IMG/VR virus record: IMGVR_UViG_3300032562_000113
Location: 1-32,338 of that record
Direction: 5' to 3' (one strand)
Origin: a virus
Length of the DNA stretch: 32,338 nt
Below the pieces are notes generated by a model that saw nothing but the letters and a program-made list of their open reading frames with translations, had not been told where the DNA came from and ran no database searches. Shown piece after piece: positions 21,500 to 28,754 of the stretch (position 1 is the stretch's first letter; each line of letters opens with the position of its first letter). The translations under genes and the position numbers were made by a program.

Positions 21500-21690
21500 C
21501 ACTCACCTTCCTTCAATTTTGGCCTGTAACCTTCATAGCCTTTATTTTTGCAATAATTGTGAGATACGACAATGCTTTGATTTGCAGCACCAATATAACA
21601 GCAATGGTCGTGTCTTTTCTTTTTTCCTTGATGCTCACTAATATTAGAGGCCAGTGCCAAACAACCTTTGCACTTTGTGGGTGTTTTCAC
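21499..21690 (-). CDS. Small Cys/His protein, first array member
   Basis: 63 residues from a GTG start at 21690, chosen because GTGA overlaps the upstream stop and GGAGGTGCA is well spaced. KTPTKCKGCLALASNI, KKRHDHCCYIG and SHNYCKNKGYEG give several Cys/His, probably a zinc site. It ends KLKEGE at a junction written AAGGAAGGTGAGTGATG, one base off the usual form. It is the transcriptionally first gene of the KEGE array. Confidence 0.62.
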   Translation of the reverse strand: MKTPTKCKGCLALASNISEHQGKKKRHDHCCYIGAANQSIVVSHNYCKNKGYEGYRPKLKEGE

Positions 21691-21806
21691 CACTGCACCT
21701 CCCCGTTAATTACAACCTGCACATACCACCTGTCGCCGCTGTCGTTCTCCCACAGCGCACATATGTTGTCGCCGTCCCGCTCATGGCGGACTATCCATTT
21801 CCTCAT
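21687..21806 (-). CDS. 39-residue protein, unknown
   Basis: MRKWIVRHERDGDNICALWE, then NDSGDRWYVQVVINGEVQW. Trp and charged residues, probably a small beta structure. ATG overlaps the upstream stop (ATGA), and its stop overlaps the GTG of the next gene. GAGGAAGTT provides the ribosome site. Confidence 0.6.
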   Translation of the reverse strand: MRKWIVRHERDGDNICALWENDSGDRWYVQVVINGEVQW

Positions 21807-21967
21807 AACTTCCTCATTTTAACTACAACACATTCATCTAACACAGACACACCATCTGGCAGGCCATAATACACTTCCCAGCTTGGCAACTTAGCCCGAT
21901 AAAGCCGCGCCCACACGTAGCAATAATCATGGACGGTATGCATGCCACCGATCACGCGCATGGTCAT
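21803..21967 (-). CDS. 54-residue protein, unknown
   Basis: MTMRVIGGMHTVHDYCYVWA, then RLYRAKLPSWEVYYGLPDGV, ending CVVVKMRKL. Both ends overlap neighbours by ATGA, so it fills the gap exactly. Aromatic-rich; no known family. Confidence 0.6.
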   Translation of the reverse strand: MTMRVIGGMHTVHDYCYVWARLYRAKLPSWEVYYGLPDGVSVLDECVVVKMRKL

Positions 21968-22158
21968 TTCAATTCATCCAACAAATAAATCATATCGTTA
22001 CAGTGAATAGCGCCTTCCGGGACATGATTGCCTTCATCAATGCGGATCAGCATCCATTGCCCCATGCCGGGCATTACATAAACCGTTCCATATGCGTCAG
22101 GGATAGGCTCTTCTGGCCTGTTATTATGCTTATACCAATAATAATTGATCTGTTTCAT
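21964..22158 (-). CDS. 64-residue protein, unknown
   Basis: MKQINYYWYKHNNRPEEPIP, then YGTVYVMPGMGQWMLIRIDEG and MIYLLDELK. Soluble, mixed alpha/beta. Overlaps both neighbours by 4 bases. No family recognised. Confidence 0.66.
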   Translation of the reverse strand: MKQINYYWYKHNNRPEEPIPDAYGTVYVMPGMGQWMLIRIDEGNHVPEGAIHCNDMIYLLDELK

Positions 22159-22355
22159 TTTGGCCCCTCAGGTAATTCTGGCAAATGCATCCAATGCGTA
22201 GGACGGCAACTTAAATAAAACTTAGGATCATCAATTTGAGCATATTGCCATTGGTCTGCGTAAATCCATTTGGCAACCATAAGATGCCAGCCGGGTTCGT
22301 ACACTAATACCCAATGATCCTTTGGGCAGGTTTCTATCGGTTGCCATTCACTCAT
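22155..22355 (-). CDS. DUF551-like phage protein
   Basis: 66 residues from MSEWQPIETCPKDHWVLVYE. The opening 'W.PIET.PKD' and the end RPTHWMHLPELPEGPK are the two hallmarks of DUF551, a small domain common in phages and prophages, function unknown. The start at 22355 overlaps the upstream stop as ATGA; a longer start is rejected. Confidence 0.75.
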   Translation of the reverse strand: MSEWQPIETCPKDHWVLVYEPGWHLMVAKWIYADQWQYAQIDDPKFYLSCRPTHWMHLPELPEGPK

Positions 22356-22555
22356 GACCGCACCATCCCGCAATAGCCGTGGGTTGTGCTAATTTTCTTT
22401 ATAACTTTTCCAGAACGGTCCATTTGTTGTTTCCACCGCCAAGCCATGCACGTTTTGCCAATACATGAAGCAGCAAATTCTGGCCTATTCATACTCATAC
22501 AGCATCCCATTTTTTCAGCCTCTTCAGGCGTCACATAGTGTGGGGTGTCAGTCAT
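22352..22555 (-). CDS. Small Cys-containing phage protein
   Basis: 67 residues. CC at about 18, then SCIGKTCMAWRWKQQ and HGYCGMV. The phrase 'C.G..CMAWRW....GYCG' is familiar from short phage proteins and suggests a metal site formed by Cys; function unknown. Overlaps both neighbours by ATGA. Confidence 0.7.
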   Translation of the reverse strand: MTDTPHYVTPEEAEKMGCCMSMNRPEFAASCIGKTCMAWRWKQQMDRSGKVIKKISTTHGYCGMVRS

Positions 22556-22785
22556 TGCGGCGTGTCCTCGTTCTTGTCTGATGCAATGATGGTATAGAAA
22601 CGCATAGCGGCATCCATACGAGCTTCTGGCGACATCGTGGACAACACCTGCGCTACGAACGACGCGGTGATGTGTAACACGGTCCCGATCGTCAGGCCGT
22701 CCATTGCCTTAGCCATCGTATCATAAACCTTGACGTGCTTTTGTTGCGTTTTCTTTTTCATATGTTCATTGAGATCAATCGTCAT
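22552..22785 (-). CDS. Hypothetical protein
   Basis: 77 residues from MTIDLNEHMKKKTQQ, after AAAGGAGCTAAAA; a longer start lies inside the previous gene without a ribosome site. The centre MAKAMDGLTIGTVLHITASFV and PEARMDAAMRFYTIIA suggest a small helical fold. No family recognised. Confidence 0.67.
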   Translation of the reverse strand: MTIDLNEHMKKKTQQKHVKVYDTMAKAMDGLTIGTVLHITASFVAQVLSTMSPEARMDAAMRFYTIIASDKNEDTPQ

Positions 22786-22975
22786 TTTTAGCTCCTTTCC
22801 GTAAGTCTTCCATAACGCTTTGCCACATTCTGATCGCCTCGACGCGTTCAAATTGTTCAACTTTGTCTCTTAGCTCTTGGATATATTCGGCGATACCGAC
22901 TAGATCGAGACGAGTAGATTCTTCTTTAAGGTAACGATGGATTTGCTTAAGGTAGTCAATGCGTCTCTTTTTCAT
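22775..22975 (-). CDS. Hypothetical basic coiled-coil protein
   Basis: 66 residues: MKKRRIDYLKQIHRYLKEES, then YIQELRDKVEQFERVEAIR. Ribosome site GTAGGAGCG lies in the last codons of the upstream gene. It overlaps the downstream gene by 11 bases. Unknown function. Confidence 0.67.
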   Translation of the reverse strand: MKKRRIDYLKQIHRYLKEESTRLDLVGIAEYIQELRDKVEQFERVEAIRMWQSVMEDLRKGAKNDD

Positions 22976-22976
22976 T

Positions 22977-23723
22977 TTACGCTCCTACGTTATATGCCCT
23001 ACGCTCTGCGATCCAACCTTCGTCGGCATTAACGAAGACTGGCTGTATGAATATCTTCTGGGTCAGTTCACGATTTGGGCCGTAATGCTGTGTGCGTATA
23101 TGGCCACGACGCATGTGTGGTCTCTTTTTGGATCCTGTGCCGCCTTGCCCTTCATATGTTTCAGTAATCTTCCCGATCGATATCGTCGTGGTGATCGGGT
23201 AGTCTTTGCGATAGGCTTGCTTTTTGTTGTAACGACCACGCGCAATATCTTTATCTACACGATCTTCTTTAACATGATTTTTTGTTGCAAGAAGAACTAT
23301 TAAAATTCCCAATATATTGGCACTTATACTTTTCACTTGGTTTCTCAATCTATCATAACTTGCTTTATCAAGAAGATGTGATTTGTATTTTATTAAAAGA
23401 TCGTAATCCCAATCAATCCATTCATCTTTATAACATCTGTGTATAGAATAATTTTTTCCGTTAACAATAACCATTAATTTAAATTGAATATTTGGATCAT
23501 ACTCAATTTTCATTTTTTTAGCCGATTCAATCATTTGTAATTGAGAATCTTCATCTTCAAGATTCATCATTTTTGAAATAAATTTACGATTTACCTCAAT
23601 TGCAAATTCTTTATATGGAACATCAGCGATACCCATTTCCATCATATCTATAAGCGTGCTTTTCATTTCTTTAATAGTCAAAGCATCTAAAACTTCTGAT
23701 GATAATCTAAACAGTTGTTTCAT
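22977..23723 (-). CDS. Hypothetical protein with conserved phage C-terminal motif
   Basis: 248 residues. The N-terminal two thirds are helical, Lys/Ile/Asp rich and noticeably AT-rich in DNA (about 23280-23700). A hydrophobic stretch near residue 133-146 (ANILGILIVLLATKN) may be a membrane or core helix. The C-terminal 60 residues are different: GTGSKKRPHMRRGHIRTQHY then IFIQPVFVNADEG, a phrase ('RPH.RRGH.R...G......V.P..VN') I have seen in phage proteins of unknown role. The composition change suggests a fusion of an acquired N-terminus to a conserved tail. It lies 2 bases after the primase gene. Confidence 0.7.
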   Translation of the reverse strand: MKQLFRLSSEVLDALTIKEMKSTLIDMMEMGIADVPYKEFAIEVNRKFISKMMNLEDEDSQLQMIESAKKMKIEYDPNIQFKLMVIVNGKNYSIHRCYKDEWIDWDYDLLIKYKSHLLDKASYDRLRNQVKSISANILGILIVLLATKNHVKEDRVDKDIARGRYNKKQAYRKDYPITTTISIGKITETYEGQGGTGSKKRPHMRRGHIRTQHYGPNRELTQKIFIQPVFVNADEGWIAERRAYNVGA

Positions 23724-23725
23724 AT

Positions 23726-25993
23726 CTATGCCTTTCTATATCTTTGGATCTTATCTTTGCGACGAGGATGAACGCTTTCCTCGACAATTATTGCACCCTT
23801 GGTAACGAGCTTTTCTAAAGCGCGTTCTAGCTCGTCCTTCTTAACTCCGCGAAGGCGATTGAGCATAACACCAAACGTCTTGCCGTCATCGTCTTTGAGG
23901 AGGTTATCGATCTTGGAGAACAAAGCTTTCTCCGGCGAATCCTTTGCTCGGTCGTTGCCGATGACAAGGTTGGCTTTGGTGTCGACGTCGTTCTTAACCA
24001 ACGCGTAAGCCCAGCGAACGTGCTCGACAGTGCGTAGGCCAGACGGCGTGGCAATGATGAACGAGATCTTGCCGACAAGTTCCTTGGCACGCAGGTAAAT
24101 CGCCTCTAGGCCAGTCTTTTCGGCGTGGTCTTCGGCGAGATGCTGGAAGCACTTGTTGGCCCTCTTGAGAAGCATGCGAGCGTCGTCAGTGGTCGGTATG
24201 GCGATCTTCTCGCCATAGTTCTCGATGCGGCCTTCCATGAGGTTGTAAGATCCACCAGTCGATAACTCAATGATAGAGTTCCGCATCGCCTCATCCATTG
24301 CGCGTTTTGAAAAATCTTCTTTTTCTGGCGGCGTTGAATTTTGCTCAATGAACAGCATCGATCGGCCGATGAAACCATTGGTCGCGTTCTCGAAGTTCAC
24401 AGAGCCGTCGAAGTTGACGGGCGTGGTAAAGCCAAGGATCGACAAAAAGGGCGCTTTGATGCCCGTCTGTATGTGCTCGAGGCCCACTTCCACCGACGCG
24501 CGGCGAGCTGACAAGAAGGCGTTCGGGCCTTCGTCAAGCTGCTTGTCGATCTGGTTGATCTCGGCCACTAACTGCTTGCGGATCTCCTTGCGAACGTCAC
24601 CTGATACCAACAACACACCGTTAGCCTTGGAATAGATCGACATCACGATGCCGAGGATGCCTTCGAGGTAGGCGGCAGTGCCTTTGGTTTTTGCATTGTT
24701 GATCTTGGATAGAAGAAAGCCAACTTCATCGAGAAGGTAAAGTGTTGGCTGATGCTCGACGAGGTTTCTGACAACCTCTTGTTCGGATTTGATGGTGCCA
24801 TAGGCGGCGCGCTGTAAGCCGACGATCGTAAGGATCTCAATTGATGCCTCCAATATACTGTCCTTACCCGTGGCGGATCCTGCGACGCAAAAGCCAATGA
24901 GGTTCGACGTTGTTTGCGCCAAAGGATCGCGATACTTGAGGCCGATAAGGTTGCCTACGGTTACAAGGGCGGCACCCATAGAAATAATTTCGCGTTTGTA
25001 ACGGACTTGGTCCTCAATCCACTTAGAAACCTCTCCAACAAACCCCGGCGGGCGTGTGAGGTCTATCCCCGATATATCTATCAATTCACTGGTTTCAGGA
25101 ACAATGAACTCTTCAAGCGATTCGTTCGTCTTGAACGTGACGGGCTGCTCCCATCCGGCTTGTTGGGCGTAGTAGACCAGTGTGCCAAGGGTGACGGGAT
25201 TGGCGGACTTGCCGAACGAGTGCCAACGCTTGGCGAGGTTGTCTGATCCGGGGTACTTGCTACCCTTGGCAGACCAACTGTCCCATACGGCGAAGCCCGT
25301 GCCACCCGTCGCGTGATGGGTTGCCATGCCGCATCGCACCCAAGTCTCGTGGTCGATATCCGAATTGATGTAACTCAACATGTCGGCGATGTCCTCGTGA
25401 GACACGTCAATCGTGGAACCGCCAAGATCTGCGCGGTGCCGTTCTGGCTTGCGAAGGGCTTCAATCAAGGACGCAGGAGCCTGCTCGATGTCCGCGGGCG
25501 ATCCGTACAGGGTATTGTACCTGTTGCCAGACGCATGCAGCGATCCGGCGCCCACGACGAAGCCTGACGACTTAAAATCAACGCCAGGGTATTGTGGAAG
25601 ATTGGTTAAAAGAGCAAGGCCTTCGTCGCATTTGAAGTATAGGTGTTTGGATCCACCGCCACTGCCCGTCTCGACAATCAGGCCCGCGCCCATCACGTCT
25701 GGGTAATCCTCGACAAGACGCGCGTATGATTCGACGCCTCCATTGCGGGCGTCCACATCGATGACCAATAGTTTATAAACTAGAACGCCGTAGCCTGTGG
25801 CGAAGTTCCCAAGCTCTTCCTGCACCTCAAGCTGGTCTTCCGACCACTCTGGCGTGTAAGTCCAGTTAGCGGTAAGGGGGTGCTTACCTGCGGCCTTGCA
25901 GTCTTTATGGTTACATCCACAGGTGCCGTCTCGGCGAACTGGATGAAGCCCAAAAACGCGATGATCCGCCTCCCAAAAAGCGCGGTGCAACAT
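23726..25993 (-). CDS. Primase-polymerase / helicase fusion
   Basis: 755 residues. Residues 1-180 form a bifunctional primase-polymerase domain: CGCNHKDCKAAGKHP (27-39 region), GYGVLVYKLLVIDVDA with catalytic acidic residues at 79 and 81, ETGSGGGSKHLYF and GVDFKSSGFVVGAGSLH. Residues about 200-282 look like a PriCT-2 helical domain (HETWVRCGMATHHATGG, SDNLAKRWHSF). Residues about 310-750 are an ATPase with Walker A AGSATGKDS at 371-379 and Walker B LYLLDEVG at 418-425. It would unwind and prime phage DNA. It is the first large gene leftward of the HTH gene. The start is the ATG four bases after the HTH stop; its ribosome site (AGAAAGATTAATAA) is weak. Confidence 0.83.
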   Translation of the reverse strand: MLHRAFWEADHRVFGLHPVRRDGTCGCNHKDCKAAGKHPLTANWTYTPEWSEDQLEVQEELGNFATGYGVLVYKLLVIDVDARNGGVESYARLVEDYPDVMGAGLIVETGSGGGSKHLYFKCDEGLALLTNLPQYPGVDFKSSGFVVGAGSLHASGNRYNTLYGSPADIEQAPASLIEALRKPERHRADLGGSTIDVSHEDIADMLSYINSDIDHETWVRCGMATHHATGGTGFAVWDSWSAKGSKYPGSDNLAKRWHSFGKSANPVTLGTLVYYAQQAGWEQPVTFKTNESLEEFIVPETSELIDISGIDLTRPPGFVGEVSKWIEDQVRYKREIISMGAALVTVGNLIGLKYRDPLAQTTSNLIGFCVAGSATGKDSILEASIEILTIVGLQRAAYGTIKSEQEVVRNLVEHQPTLYLLDEVGFLLSKINNAKTKGTAAYLEGILGIVMSIYSKANGVLLVSGDVRKEIRKQLVAEINQIDKQLDEGPNAFLSARRASVEVGLEHIQTGIKAPFLSILGFTTPVNFDGSVNFENATNGFIGRSMLFIEQNSTPPEKEDFSKRAMDEAMRNSIIELSTGGSYNLMEGRIENYGEKIAIPTTDDARMLLKRANKCFQHLAEDHAEKTGLEAIYLRAKELVGKISFIIATPSGLRTVEHVRWAYALVKNDVDTKANLVIGNDRAKDSPEKALFSKIDNLLKDDDGKTFGVMLNRLRGVKKDELERALEKLVTKGAIIVEESVHPRRKDKIQRYRKA

Positions 25994-25996
25994 TTA

Positions 25997-26185
25997 TTAA
26001 TCTTTCTGACGGAACAAATAATCTATGAGCTTATCAAGGGTCTGGAGCGTCGGGTTGGTGTTTTTACCAGCCGCAATCGCCCTAATGGTATTCTCGTGTA
26101 AACCCGTCTGGGCTGCCACTTTTGCTAGGTTTCTATCCGCCAAAGCGCGCCGTATGCGCTCAAGCGGGAAATCGTTATAGTCCAT
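25997..26185 (-). CDS. HTH DNA-binding protein, Cro/CI-type repressor
   Basis: 62 residues. The helix-turn-helix is LAKVAAQTGLHENTIRAIAAG (about 20-40), followed by TNPTLQTLDKLIDYL, the standard fourth/fifth helix pattern of small XRE proteins. No sensor or protease domain, so it is Cro-sized. It lies at the divergent junction, beside an inverted repeat, and probably controls both directions. AGGGGCCAACAAA precedes the ATG. Confidence 0.8.
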   Translation of the reverse strand: MDYNDFPLERIRRALADRNLAKVAAQTGLHENTIRAIAAGKNTNPTLQTLDKLIDYLFRQKD

Positions 26186-26273
26186 TTTGTTGGCCCCTAA
26201 TTCACATTACACTGTTGACAATCACACAATCACCCCTGTAGTGTCAACCCTGTTGAAGAAGAGGAGTGTGCCA
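26186..26273. promoter_or_regulatory. Divergent early control region
   Basis: Transcription diverges here. GTTGACA (26214-26220) and TGTCAAC (26242-26248) form a 7-bp inverted repeat that places a perfect TTGACA box on each strand. Rightward: TTGACA at 26215-26220, 18-base spacer, TAGTGT (weak -10). Leftward: TTGACA at 26247-26242 with a poor -10. The repeat is a natural operator candidate for the adjacent HTH protein. ATG at 26274 is preceded by GAGGAG. Confidence 0.55.
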
Positions 26274-27062
26274 ATGGGCATTTTAGATAGCGTATCAAAA
26301 CCGTCCGATCGTCCGGTACTTATAACGATCTGTGGTGACAGCGGCATGGGTAAGACCACACTGGCTGTCACGTTTCCAAAGCCCATCGTGATTCGTGCGG
26401 AGGATGGCCTTCAGGCTATTCCGGCCGACATGCGCCCCGATGCGTTTCCTACCTTGACTGGGCCAGAGGATCTCTGGGAGCAGCTCAAAGGTCTTATTAA
26501 TGAGCAGCACGACTATCAGACTGTGATCATTGATTCGGTGACTGCGCTTGAGCGTATGTTTACGCAATGGGTGGTTGATACTGACCCTAAGAAGCCAAGG
26601 GGCATCCAGCAGGCTCTAGGCGGCTACGGCGCAGGCCGTGACGCAGTGTCTGGCATGCACCAGCGGCTGCGTAAGGCGGCGGGTATTCTGGCCGATAAGC
26701 GCGGCATGAACACGGTGTTCATTGCCCACGCGGACACGGCTAGGATCGAGCCACCGGATGATGATGCCTATATGCGTTATACGCTGCGGCTTCATGAGAA
26801 GAGCATGCCTGCCTATGTCGACGACGTCGACGTGGTTGGGTTCCTAAAGCTTGAAACCTTTACAACGGGTGACGGTGAGAAGAAGAAGGCCATCAGCGAT
26901 GGCACTCGTATTCTGATCACCTATGCCACGGCGGCGAACGTCAGTAAGAACCGTTACGGCATTCAAGAGCCCATCACGGTTAAGATTGGCGAAAACCCAC
27001 TGGCAGAATTTATTCCGGCATTACGTCCCGTTGTAGCAAAGAAGGATAAGGCAAATGGCTGA
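26274..27062 (+). CDS. Sak4-like RecA-fold ATPase (AAA_24)
   Basis: 262 residues from MGILDSVSKPSDRP; an earlier in-frame ATG at 26187 lies across the control region and lacks a ribosome site. Walker A GDSGMGKT at 21-28, Walker B TVIIDSVT at 83-90, then IAHADTARIEPPDDDAYMRY near 168, as in phage Sak4 / AAA_24 proteins that load or assist recombinases on single-stranded DNA. The next genes encode an ssDNA-binding protein and a YqaJ exonuclease, the usual partners. It overlaps the next gene by 8 bases. Confidence 0.8.
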   Translation: MGILDSVSKPSDRPVLITICGDSGMGKTTLAVTFPKPIVIRAEDGLQAIPADMRPDAFPTLTGPEDLWEQLKGLINEQHDYQTVIIDSVTALERMFTQWVVDTDPKKPRGIQQALGGYGAGRDAVSGMHQRLRKAAGILADKRGMNTVFIAHADTARIEPPDDDAYMRYTLRLHEKSMPAYVDDVDVVGFLKLETFTTGDGEKKKAISDGTRILITYATAANVSKNRYGIQEPITVKIGENPLAEFIPALRPVVAKKDKANG

Positions 27063-27600
27063 TTTTTGGGAACTCTCAGATGGCGATGATATCGTCAAAA
27101 CAGGTGGCAAGTTTGAAACTGGCGGCGGTAACATCGAGCCAATTCCAGATAAAACAGATGTTGTGGCCGTCATTGACGAGGCGCGCATCGAGCGGAATCA
27201 GCAGGGTCTGCAATACATCTCGTTGAGGTGGTCGATTGTCGCTCCTGCAGATTACAAGAACCGTAAAGTGTTTCAGAAGTTGTGGGTATTTGATGACGAC
27301 CCGCAGGCGAAGAACCCTGTACAAAAGCGTGATAAGGCGAAGAAGATGTTGTTCGCCGTCGATACTAATGCTGGTGGCAAGTTGAAAGCATCAGGCAAGG
27401 CTCCAAGCGATGATCTGTTACAGGCCACGCTGACGAACAAGCCGATGCAGATCAAAGTCATGCTTATGAAGCGTGACGATGGCACTGGCATGAACTGGAT
27501 CTCATCTGTCGCACCTCGTAGTGGTGGGGCTGCCACGTTAACTGCAGCGGCTGCTCCCAAGGCTGCTGCGGTCGAGATCGACGATTCAATTCCGTTTTGA
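27055..27600 (+). CDS. DUF669-like single-stranded DNA-binding protein
   Basis: 181 residues. Beta-rich core with ISLRWSIVAPADYKNRKVFQKLWV (about 56-79), a region RDKAKKMLFAVDTNAGGKL, and a C-terminal Ala-rich linker ending EIDDSIPF. An acidic tail finishing in D-x-IPF copies the tip of bacterial SSB, which recruits partner enzymes. DUF669 proteins are phage ssDNA-binding proteins beside Sak4/recombinase genes. Start follows AAGGATAAGGCAA within the preceding gene. Confidence 0.78.
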   Translation: MADFWELSDGDDIVKTGGKFETGGGNIEPIPDKTDVVAVIDEARIERNQQGLQYISLRWSIVAPADYKNRKVFQKLWVFDDDPQAKNPVQKRDKAKKMLFAVDTNAGGKLKASGKAPSDDLLQATLTNKPMQIKVMLMKRDDGTGMNWISSVAPRSGGAATLTAAAAPKAAAVEIDDSIPF

Positions 27601-27615
27601 GGGGCTAGAACGGAA

Positions 27616-27646
27616 GGGGGCGGTCGCAAGGCCGTCCCCATTTTTA
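27616..27646 (+). terminator. Intrinsic terminator between SSB-like and exonuclease genes
   Basis: GGGGGCGGTC (27616-27625), GCAA tetraloop, GGCCGTCCCC (27630-27639): 10-bp stem with G-U pairs, followed by ATTTTT. It would limit expression of the downstream genes relative to Sak4 and SSB-like proteins. TATAAT at 27655-27660 overlaps the next start codon and is probably fortuitous. Confidence 0.75.
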
Positions 27647-27658
27647 CAGGGTGGTATA

Positions 27659-28276
27659 ATGGAACAACGCACTGAAGAATGGTTCAAAGCCCGCCAAGGG
27701 CGTGTGACGGGATCGGCCGTAGGAGCCATTCTCGGTGTGTCTCCATTTACCAAACGAACTGACGTTATGCGCCGCATGGTACGCGACTGGCACGGAGCGC
27801 CAAGCGAGTTCACGGGTAATATCGCAACCGACTGGGGCACGATGAACGAGGATGGCGCTATTTCGCAATATGAAATGAAGACGGGTAATAAGGTTGAGAA
27901 GTGCGGATTTTATACGAGAGAGGATTGGTTAGGAGCTAGTCCAGACGGTCTGATCGGCATCACTGGTTTGATTGAAGTGAAGTGTCCGTTTGGCCTACGT
28001 AGCAAAGATCCGCCTGTTTTTAAGACAGCTAAGATGCAAGTTCATTATTATAGTCAGATGCAGATACAGATGTATGTAACAGGCCGCGAGTGGTGCCACT
28101 TTTATCAATGGGCTCCGAAGGGAGACGAGCTGGAAACGGTGCATTTTGATAAGCCATATACCGACACGGCGCTTATGGCATTGAAACGGTTCTACGATGA
28201 ATATTTAATAGAGCGCGAAAAACCAGAGAAGTATTTAGATGGGGAAGAGATCAGCATTCAAACGCCACAAGCTTGA
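27659..28276 (+). CDS. YqaJ-family viral recombinase exonuclease
   Basis: 205 residues. N-terminal EQRTEEWFKARQGRVTGSA (about 2-20) and ILGVSPF, then the catalytic PD-(D/E)xK core GASPDG (D96) and LIEVKCP (E106, K108), and HYYSQMQIQMYVTG near 120-135. This is the lambda-exonuclease/YqaJ type that resects double-stranded ends for annealing. Full length. AGGGTGGTATA precedes the ATG, and the 3' end overlaps the methyltransferase-like gene by 38 bases in another frame. Confidence 0.88.
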   Translation: MEQRTEEWFKARQGRVTGSAVGAILGVSPFTKRTDVMRRMVRDWHGAPSEFTGNIATDWGTMNEDGAISQYEMKTGNKVEKCGFYTREDWLGASPDGLIGITGLIEVKCPFGLRSKDPPVFKTAKMQVHYYSQMQIQMYVTGREWCHFYQWAPKGDELETVHFDKPYTDTALMALKRFYDEYLIEREKPEKYLDGEEISIQTPQA

Positions 28277-28754
28277 TCTTTATTCAACGCCGGAAGAGGC
28301 GGTGCTACCGCTTCTTAAACACCTCGACAAAAGCACATATTACGCGGAGCCATGTGCGGGTGACGGTGCGTTGATAAAGATCTTGCACAAGCGCGGCCAC
28401 AAATGCGTGGCAGCTTATGACGTGGAACCAAGACACAAGATTGTGCAGCAGGCCGATGCGGTGTTTTTAAGCAAGGAAAACATGAAGCGCGCAGATGTGG
28501 TGATCACAAACCCACCATGGGGGCGTGACGTGCTTCACCAGATCATTGAGCGCAGTGGCTTTTGGGGGCCGACGTGGTTGCTATTTGACGCTGACTGGAT
28601 GCATACGCGGCAGGCGATCCCTTACCTTACGCGTTGCAAAAAGATCGTGTCGATCGGCCGCGTGAAGTGGTTCGGCAACACGGCGGGCAAAGACAACTGT
28701 TGCTGGTATTTGTTCGACGAGCAGCCAACTGAAACGATATTTGTAGGTCAATAA
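28239..28754 (+). CDS. Adenine-methyltransferase-like protein
   Basis: 171 residues. Motif I-like YYAEPCAGDGALIK (34-47) for S-adenosylmethionine and motif IV NPPWG (91-95), as in amino-methyltransferases. The opening HKLDLYSTPEEAVLPLL resembles phage versions. It is short and has no visible target-recognition domain, so it may be a solitary phage methylase with relaxed specificity, or catalytically modified. CAGDGAL replaces the usual (D/N)PF or FxGxG spacing with a plausible variant. It overlaps YqaJ and is joined to the helicase by TAATG. Target sequence unknown. Confidence 0.72.
   Translation: MGKRSAFKRHKLDLYSTPEEAVLPLLKHLDKSTYYAEPCAGDGALIKILHKRGHKCVAAYDVEPRHKIVQQADAVFLSKENMKRADVVITNPPWGRDVLHQIIERSGFWGPTWLLFDADWMHTRQAIPYLTRCKKIVSIGRVKWFGNTAGKDNCCWYLFDEQPTETIFVGQ

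Noticed and set aside
18551-21510. Possible CRISPR or simple repeat array
   Set aside because: The repeated unit varies in length of interval (about 90-320 bases) and always falls at gene boundaries in the reading frame; it is explained as a translation junction.
27655-27660. TATAAT box as a promoter for the YqaJ gene
   Set aside because: It overlaps the start codon, and no -35 element is suitably placed upstream; the leader is the terminator hairpin.
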